A stretch of DNA of 14,435 nt, from assembly GCA_004151065.3 (NCBI GenBank), contig NWUY0300032288.1:7289-21723 (forward strand), written 5' to 3'. Each line of letters opens with the position of its first letter. The first letter of the stretch is position 1. The stretch comes from Larix sibirica (lineage: Eukaryota; Streptophyta; Pinopsida; Pinales; Pinaceae). Below are positions 9,131 to 14,435 of this stretch, piece by piece. The notes below the pieces were generated by a model. It was given only the letters and a program-made list of their open reading frames with translations. It made no database searches and had not been told where the DNA came from. A program made the position numbers and the translations under genes.

Positions 9131-9989
9131 TATAAGCAGTGTTGGCCGTGACCATCCTAGATGCCGGATTGCTTTCCCAAACAATTCGAACCCCCTCAGG
9201 AGATAGACGGATGCCTACATTGTTCAAAGCCTGTACATAACATTCCCATTCAGCATGATAAATTCTGGGAATCTGCAAATCCTCTGCTGCTGCCCAATAC
9301 CTCGAAGGAGTATCTTTGAAAATCAAGTTCAAAGTGACCGCTCCAACATATCTTAACGCTAAAATAATAGGGTTTGATAATTTATACTCACCATTAAGGC
9401 CGAGCAATGGATCTATTCCAACAGCCACATCCCGACCATTCCCGACTTTCCAACAGAGCTCCTCCGCAAGCCAGCAAGACACCTTCATGAAGCCGTTCCA
9501 TATGGGGGACACCCCATTGACAACTTTATGTGGCCTTCTGAGCCAGAGTGAAGTCTCCATCTTCACATATTTGTGGTGGATGACCCGGGTCCAAAGAGAG
9601 TTTCCAAATAACGCTCTCCAAAGGATTTTCAAATGAAGAGCAGCACTGAAGATAGAAAGGTCCTTAATCCCCCACCATCCAGCTGAGAATGGTCAGGAAA
9701 TCCTCTCCCAGATGATCAGAGAAAAAAATATATTTTTTCACACCACCATTCCACAAAAATTGGAACATAAGTCTTCTTAAGGAGGTGAGGATAGATACAG
9801 GAACCGGTAAGAGTGAAAACCAATAGCCGATAAACCAATAAGAACCGACTTCAAAAGAGTAAGCTTATCCCCAATAGAGAGCAGCCGATAAGTCCAATGT
9901 GAAATGCGAGATTCGAACTTTGCAAGCAGCCAGTGCCAGTCCTTAACCAAGTAGCCATTTGGTTTGAGAAAAAATCCAAGGTATGTGAA

Positions 9990-10940
9990 CCGATCAAAGA
10001 TCTTGCAGCAATTAAAAGGTATCATGGCCCGAATATCCTGTACCCTATCCTCATCATTAAGATTCTCATATAAGCACGACTTTCGCAGACTAACCTTCAT
10101 GCCAGAAGCCTTGCAGAACAGGTCAATAATCTCTTTGTATGTCCGCCACTCCTCCACTGAATCAGCCCCAACAATTAAAACATCATCAACAAAAAGAGCA
10201 TGAGTGATAGAGAGATCCTCTGATATAGATAGGACTCTTATCATCCCATTTAACTGTGCCTGCTTTATTAACCTACTTAGACCATCAATTACCAACAGAA
10301 ATAAAAATGGGGACAACGAACAACCTTGCCGAATACCTCTGGAGCACCTGAAAAAAGAAGAGGGAGATCCATTCACCAGAACAACAATATTCATCGATGT
10401 CACACACGCCATAATCCATCTAATGGCCAAAGGAGGAACCCCAATTTGAATGAGAATGATCCTCAGAAAATACCAAGATACCATATCATAGGCCTTTTCC
10501 AGGTCCATCTTGAGGATAATAGCTTTCCGCTTCTTAGACTTTATGGTATGGAGGATCTCTTAAGTGATGTCAACAGCATCATGTATCTGTCGATCCTGAA
10601 GGAAGTCGAACTTCTCAGGAGAGATAAATCTAGATAAAATTGGCTTCAGACGGGTAACAATAATCTTTGAAACAACTTTGTATGCCAGATTCCATAAAGC
10701 AATGGGCCTAAAGTCACGAAAAGCCCTTGAATCATTGATTTTGGGAATAAGTGTGATGAAAGTGGAATTCAAGGCGCCAGAGATGTACCCCTCAGACCGA
10801 GTATAATTCACCATCCTCAATAAGTCACCGCCCATGATGTCAAAGAAATGCAGGAAAAGCTCAACGGGCTAGCCATCGGGCCCTGGGATTTTTTCTTTAG
10901 CAAAGGATTTAAGAGTGTTCTCGACCTCATCCAGGGTAAT
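9990..10940 (-). other. ORF2 reverse transcriptase domain
   Basis: Motifs read in order: KEKIPGPDG (motif 0/1 area), STFITLIPKI, FRPIALWN with YKVVSKIIVTRL, ILKMDLEKAYDMVSW (motif A, catalytic Asp), GIRQGCSLSPFLF (motif B), HALFVDDVLIV (motif C, Asp pair at 10187-10182), SGMKVSLRKS and FTYLGFFLKP. The common FADD is FVDD here, which a GCT-to-GTT change would give. TAG 10871-10869 and TAA 10562-10560 interrupt it. Confidence 0.93.
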
Positions 10941-11584
10941 CTCAGCAAATAAATTAGCAGCCGCCTCATCAGAAAAGAATTTAGGATACAGTCGAGCCAC
11001 CCGTAATTGTGCAAGCAAATCACAAGAATTGTCATTAGAATACAGTTTGCAGAAGTGCTGTTTTTCCAAAGCTTGTACATCCTTCACCCCAGAAACTTCC
11101 ATCCCAAACTCATCAACAATTTTCCAAATGGAGTTATTATTTCTCCTGGTCAAGGCAAAGGCGTGGAAAAATATTGAATTTTTATCACTTGATTGTACCC
11201 AAAGTGCCCTGCTTTTTAAACGCCATTCCTTCTCCTCCTTTAAAAGAAGATTCTCTTTATCGCACTCCAACTGTCTCAACGTTTCAAACTTTGAAGGATC
11301 AAGGGGAGTCTCCAAATTGAAGGAGTAAAGAACCTGTAACTGAGCTTCCAGGAGCAATAAAGATTGCTTGTCCTCCAATTTCCTTTTATGAATCCAGCTC
11401 AAAACTCTCCCCTTGAGTTCTTTAAGTTTCAGGAAGAATAATTCTACTGGATTGAAGTCCAAATTGATATTAGACTTTAGCCAAGTGTCCTGGACGAAGA
11501 GAGTAAAAGCCTCATCCAAGAGCCATGTGCAGTCAAATTTAAAAGGAAATTTTTGCAGATTTTCTCCCAAATCCAATGATAAGA

Positions 11585-12266
11585 AGATCGGCCAGTGGTC
11601 AGAGATCTTTGACTCACCAACCCAAGAACGATAACAGGTAATAGAGTACAACAGCTTGGATTTCACCAAAAATTTGTCAAGTCTTTTGTGAATGCCCTCC
11701 TGCCCTGACCGACCATTGAACCAAGTTGGTGTAAGGACCCCTGTACACACATCAATAAAGTCATTACGATCAATAAACTGAGAAAACAAAGTAGCCAATG
11801 CATCCAACTTGGCCTTTGGTCCCCACACCTCCTGAGCCAACCTTGTGAAATTGAGATTTCCCACCATAATCAAGTTGTCTCTTCTCAACAGACAAGAGGA
11901 ATGGAGCCCATTCTAGAAAACCTCTCTATTCTAGTAGGGAGCATAGCAGTTAAGAATAGAGAGATGAAGATTATTCATCTTACAGAATCCCTCCAACAGA
12001 ATACCCCATCTCATTTTATAAACCAGGAAGGAGTAAAGATGAGGGTCCCAGGCTGCCAAGAGGCTACCCGACATCCCGTTAGAGCTTACAGCCGAGACCT
12101 CCCATCCCCCCAAAATACCAGCAACCTTTGTAATCGTTTGTAAATCTTCAGACATTGTTTCCTGTAATAAAATGACACTAGGTCGAGTAGTAGCAATAAG
12201 GTGTGATAAGGCCCTAACTCAAACAGCCTTACCCACCCCCCAGATATTCAGAGAGCATAAAGACAT
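11585..12266 (-). other. ORF2 endonuclease domain (exonuclease-endonuclease-phosphatase fold)
   Basis: This domain nicks the target DNA. Motifs in order: LNIWGVG (usual WNVRGLG; Trp and Arg changed), ILLQET with the metal-binding Glu at 12161-12159, AAWDP, ILNCYAPY, MVGNLNFT, HKRLDKFLV and ISDHWPI (Asp-His near 11600-11595). The Asp of the GDxN motif is Asn (AAT, 11858-11856). A TGA and two TAGs fall within the domain. Confidence 0.88.
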
Positions 12267-12268
12267 CA
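12264..12268 (-). promoter_or_regulatory. ORF1/ORF2 junction, TGATG stop-start overlap
   Basis: On the minus strand, ORF1's TGA (12268-12266) and the most likely ORF2 ATG (12266-12264) share the A. The ATG is chosen because the frame immediately reads MSLCSLNIWGVGKAV, the degenerate start of the L1 endonuclease (usual pattern SWNVRGLG), and it stays in that frame through to the ILLQET and SDH motifs. Overlapping stop-start codons are known to permit termination-reinitiation in some non-LTR elements. Use here is inferred. Confidence 0.7.
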
Positions 12269-13832
12269 AGAAACCCCATCTCCTGGGGGAAAAGCTCTAA
12301 GGCCCCCAACAGATTCAAAACACCCCACACTACTAACCGAGTCCATCCTCTCAGAAATGGGGGTATGACTCCCAAGGTCCCCACCAATCGAGGCCCCCAG
12401 ATTCTTACCATGCTTGCGAGCCTTCCTTAAAGTGACGTTATGAAATCGAGCAGAATTAACCGACTGAACTAAGGGATTAGATGAGGGATCTTTAGAGTAG
12501 ATGGGTAGAGGAGAAAAGGCATCCTTCCCCTCCTCTGCCGAGACAACGGATTCTCTCAAAATTTCTAGGTCTTTAGAAGTAGAAGGATATTGGTCTTGAG
12601 CCATAGGTTCCATACCAACTTCATCCACAGAACTAACACCCGATACAATAGCCAAGCCATCCCCAAGAGAACAGGGAAAAACGGGCACATCAACCTCCCT
12701 CGACAAAGGACCCCGACAAAAGAGGTCCCTACAGGTCAAAGACTTATCAGCAAGGGAACCCCCCCGAGGCTCAGAAGGACCAGCCCCGGAGTATCAATCT
12801 TTAAGAAAATATCCCCAGTAGCAATCTTATTATCTAAGATAGCCTCCACATCCAAAATTAAAAACAATTCATCAGTGGAGATCTCAGGAAAATTAGGGAT
12901 CGCTAGGAGTTTATACTTACCCGAGACAACAGAGCAAATTGCGCCTTCTGATGAAAGAACCCTTCTGTCATGAGGGATAGCATGAGGAGCACATTTCACA
13001 GTAGGAGAGGGAGAAGTAGCAAACAGGAAAATAGCCCTCACATGTCCTGTCTGATGGCAAAGAAAACATCTAAACGACATCTTAAAATAGTCCAGGCGCT
13101 GACGCCAAACCTTGGAACCCCATTCCAGCTCCACCTCCGCAGGAAGGCCCTTCTCCATCTCGAAAGTTACCATCAGCTTAGCAGCTTTGCAGTCATACCC
13201 ACAGAGAGAGAAGTTGTCCAACCGCATGAACTTCCCCACAGAGTTAGCAATGCCGATGAGAATGTTCTTAGTCCACAATTCTATGGGCAATCCCGGGATA
13301 AGAACCCACAAATTCCAAATACTCTGAACCTCCCGCAGGGGTCGAATGCAAGGTGCCATTTCTTAATGCAGAATGACCCATATTTGAAGCACCAGAAGCA
13401 CTTAAGAACGCTCACAACGTGCTCTGCCTTAGAAAAGATAAACATGGTCCAACCATTTATAAGCTGGAGAACCCTCGGCAAATCCCCACAAATGGGAGTC
13501 CAATTTTTGCGGACCCATTCAACCATCTCCTTTTGGTCCCGAGAAGTAAATTCCAGCCTCCCAACAATGGCTCTAGAAGCTAGCATTTCAATCTGATCAA
13601 TGTTCGTTTCCAATTGGATGGTAAAACGATCCAGTCCCTCCCGGACTTTCAATGCCTTCGTCTGTCGTCGCTTCTGAGCCTTTTTCCCACGAAACCTAAA
13701 AGGCCAACCTCCCCCAGAGCTAGGGTTTGAGGCCTCCCCTAACCCCTCCGCATCACAAGCAATGGGAGACCTAACACCCTTTGCACCGCAAATAGGGGAA
13801 ACAATGCCAGCAGCATCAAGCATGTGACCCAT
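12266..13832 (-). pseudogene. LINE ORF1, DUF4283 and zinc-knuckle protein, two frameshifts
   Basis: ORF1 would encode about 520 residues that bind and package the element RNA. It starts at ATG 13832-13830 and is read in three frames: 13832 to ~13340, ~13340 to ~12762, then ~12762 to the TGA at 12268-12266. Features in order are a Lys/Arg-rich stretch (FRFRGKKAQKRRQTKALKV), a DUF4283 domain (IDQIEMLASRAIVGRLEF, KKWHLAFDP, then WVLIPGLPIELWTKN after the first shift), and a zinc knuckle CFLCHQTGHVRAIF (13068-13027). A low-complexity Ser/Pro/Gly tail follows. Both shifts look like one lost base in a run: GGGG at 13338-13341 and C7 at 12759-12765 (plus strand). The knuckle's fourth ligand is Phe instead of Cys. 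Run-length sequencing error could mimic the shifts. Confidence 0.85.
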
Positions 13833-14220
13833 AACCCCCGGTCACCGGCAGATGTCCCAACTAGAACTGAGTATTGCCAAAATCACCGGTAGACAAGGGA
13901 GAATGGCCAGTTGTCACCCCAACACCACGCCAGGAAGAAAGAAACGGACGATAGAGGACCTGTACAGTATTAGGAATAAAAAAAACACCGGGGATCCACA
14001 CCAAGAGCAGGGAAAAATGGGGTATTCCAAAGGGAACGGGAAAAACCACAACAACAGAGGTAAAACAGAGGGCAATATGGTGAACGGAGCCCAAAAAGGA
14101 CAGAATTCCAAAAAGGATGACACCCACATCAGCAGGGGTAAAGCAGAGGGCAATATGGAGACAGAAAGCAACCTACGGACACCAAAAGTTCCCACTTTTT
14201 GTATACTTGGTTGGCAATAG
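13833..14220 (-). promoter_or_regulatory. LINE 5' leader with an internal direct repeat
   Basis: Upstream of the ORF1 ATG the minus strand is pyrimidine- and T-rich, with no stable coding frame. Two 22-base segments (14059-14080 and 14137-14158) match at 21 positions, 78 bases apart. They share the core CAGAGGGCAATATGG on the plus strand. LINE leaders usually carry an internal RNA polymerase II promoter, sometimes in repeated modules, so this pair could be promoter modules; that is inference. Open frames on both strands here share the repeat and look incidental. Confidence 0.5.
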
Positions 14221-14240
14221 GGTGGTTTAGCCGAACCACC
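14221..14240. repeat. Short perfect inverted repeat at the LINE 5' edge
   Basis: GGTGGTT (14221-14227) and AACCACC (14234-14240) are exact reverse complements separated by six bases. It lies where the LINE leader appears to end and could be part of the leader RNA, part of the target, or chance. Confidence 0.6.
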
Positions 14241-14435
14241 TTGACTCCAAGTTGAGAATGCTCACAAACTCAAAACCATAGCCAGTATCCTCCGTCCAAA
14301 CCTCCATGAATCTCCATTTTCAGAAACCATGCTTAGTACTTACATATTTTATTATTTGCTAACCAAGTGTTCTGGAAATATTTTATAAATTTCTTTTGAT
14401 CTTGGAATTTTTCGAGCATCCTTTTAACTGCTTCT
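14241..14435. other. Right flank, no feature seen
   Basis: AT-rich sequence with no open frame of note. It is probably the genomic flank of the LINE insertion, but no target-site duplication with the left side was found to prove this. Confidence 0.4.

Larger units (their letters stand above)
8156..12266 (-). pseudogene. LINE ORF2, endonuclease-RT-RNase H polyprotein, many disruptions
   Basis: ORF2 supplies nicking, reverse transcription and RNA removal during target-primed integration. Read from 12266, the order is endonuclease, linker, reverse transcriptase, thumb and zf-RVT-like region, RNase H, ending at TAG 8158-8156: about 1,370 codons. In-frame stops lie at 12221-12219 (TGA), 11933-11931, 11915-11913, 10871-10869 (TAG), 10562-10560 (TAA), 9036-9034, 8881-8879 and 8470-8468 (TAG). 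Frame changes fall near 9825 (one base lost), 9677 (one base gained, restoring frame), 9067 and 8984 (one base lost each). The protein remains readable right through, so decay is by point change, not rearrangement. No ORF2 product could be made. Confidence 0.9.
8156..14220 (-). mobile_element. L1-type LINE with RNase H, near full length, inactivated
   Basis: Read on the minus strand, the element has a ~390-base 5' leader, ORF1 (nucleic-acid-binding, DUF4283 plus zinc knuckle) and ORF2 (apurinic-like endonuclease, reverse transcriptase, zf-RVT-like region, RNase H). This order is that of plant L1-clade non-LTR retrotransposons, which move by target-primed reverse transcription of their RNA. 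The span of about 6.1 kb is normal for a full-length copy. Both ORFs are broken: two frameshifts in ORF1, and eight stops plus four frameshifts in ORF2. The 5' end is placed near 14200-14240 only because leader-like repeats end there. The 3' tail and target-site duplication were not found. The region is richer in GC than the flanks. Confidence 0.93.

Noticed and set aside
10915-11328. Plus-strand open frames across the LINE (for example 10915-11328, 12970-13596, 13852-14220)
   Set aside because: They are antisense reads of the LINE coding strand and show no family motifs of their own.
13861-14195. Minus-strand 88- and 93-residue frames upstream of ORF1 as a separate gene
   Set aside because: They are hydrophobic, low-complexity readings of the pyrimidine-rich leader, and their internal repetition comes from the 22-base direct repeat.
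8080-14260. GACTC-containing words near 8087 and 14243 as the LINE target-site duplication
   Set aside because: Only five bases agree, and there is no poly(A) tail next to the left copy.
154-14365. Shared 14-mer TTATTTGCTAACCA at 154-167 and 14352-14365 as terminal repeats of a large element
   Set aside because: The match does not extend on either side, and one such match is about what chance gives in an AT-rich window of this size.

Overview
The window looks like repeat-rich intergenic DNA from a seed plant, and I would guess a conifer (low-to-moderate confidence). The reasons are a plant-type L1 LINE (DUF4283 plus zinc-knuckle ORF1, and an ORF2 with a C-terminal RNase H), a fragment of the plant GRWD1-type WD40 gene, a Ty3/gypsy gag scrap, long AT-rich stretches without genes, several unrelated tandem arrays and a few unresolved N bases. 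I see no intact protein-coding gene, tRNA, rRNA, bacterial operon or CRISPR array.

Layout, left to right. Bases 1-340 are AT-rich with nothing recognisable. Bases 351-724 hold a degenerate minisatellite with about 17 copies of an ATGCCCGCA(N)GGGC core, bracketed by a duplicated flank. A 36-bp hairpin lies at 1202-1237. A second minisatellite (1579-1809, GTGCAAGTCCCAC-like units) runs up to a possible short LTR remnant (1875-2039). A decayed piece of a GRWD1-like WD40 gene lies on the minus strand (2769-3185) and abuts a four-copy array of a ~140-bp unit (about 3220-3795). Bases 3796-6248 are mostly unassigned, with one weak minus-strand open frame (4043-4321) and a strikingly G-rich, C-poor strand around 5520-5990. 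A gypsy gag fragment (6249-6518, minus) and a TA/TAGA microsatellite (6565-6602) follow. Bases 6603-8155 are unassigned.

The right-hand 40% (8156 to about 14220, minus strand) is one near-full-length L1-type LINE: 5' leader, ORF1, then ORF2 with endonuclease, reverse transcriptase, zf-RVT-like and RNase H regions. Placing the reading frames end to end shows that ORF1's TGA and ORF2's ATG share one base (TGATG at 12264-12268), as in elements that use termination-reinitiation. The copy is dead. ORF2 carries eight in-frame stops and four frameshifts, ORF1 carries two frameshifts, the endonuclease GDxN Asp is Asn, and the fourth zinc-knuckle ligand is Phe. All eight stops can be explained by C-to-T or G-to-A transitions, most of them in a CHG context. 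This is what plant cytosine methylation followed by deamination would leave.

No genes here appear to work together as a pathway. The window is a layered record of transposon insertion, tandem amplification and gene-fragment decay, and the LINE is the only element with its full architecture still readable.
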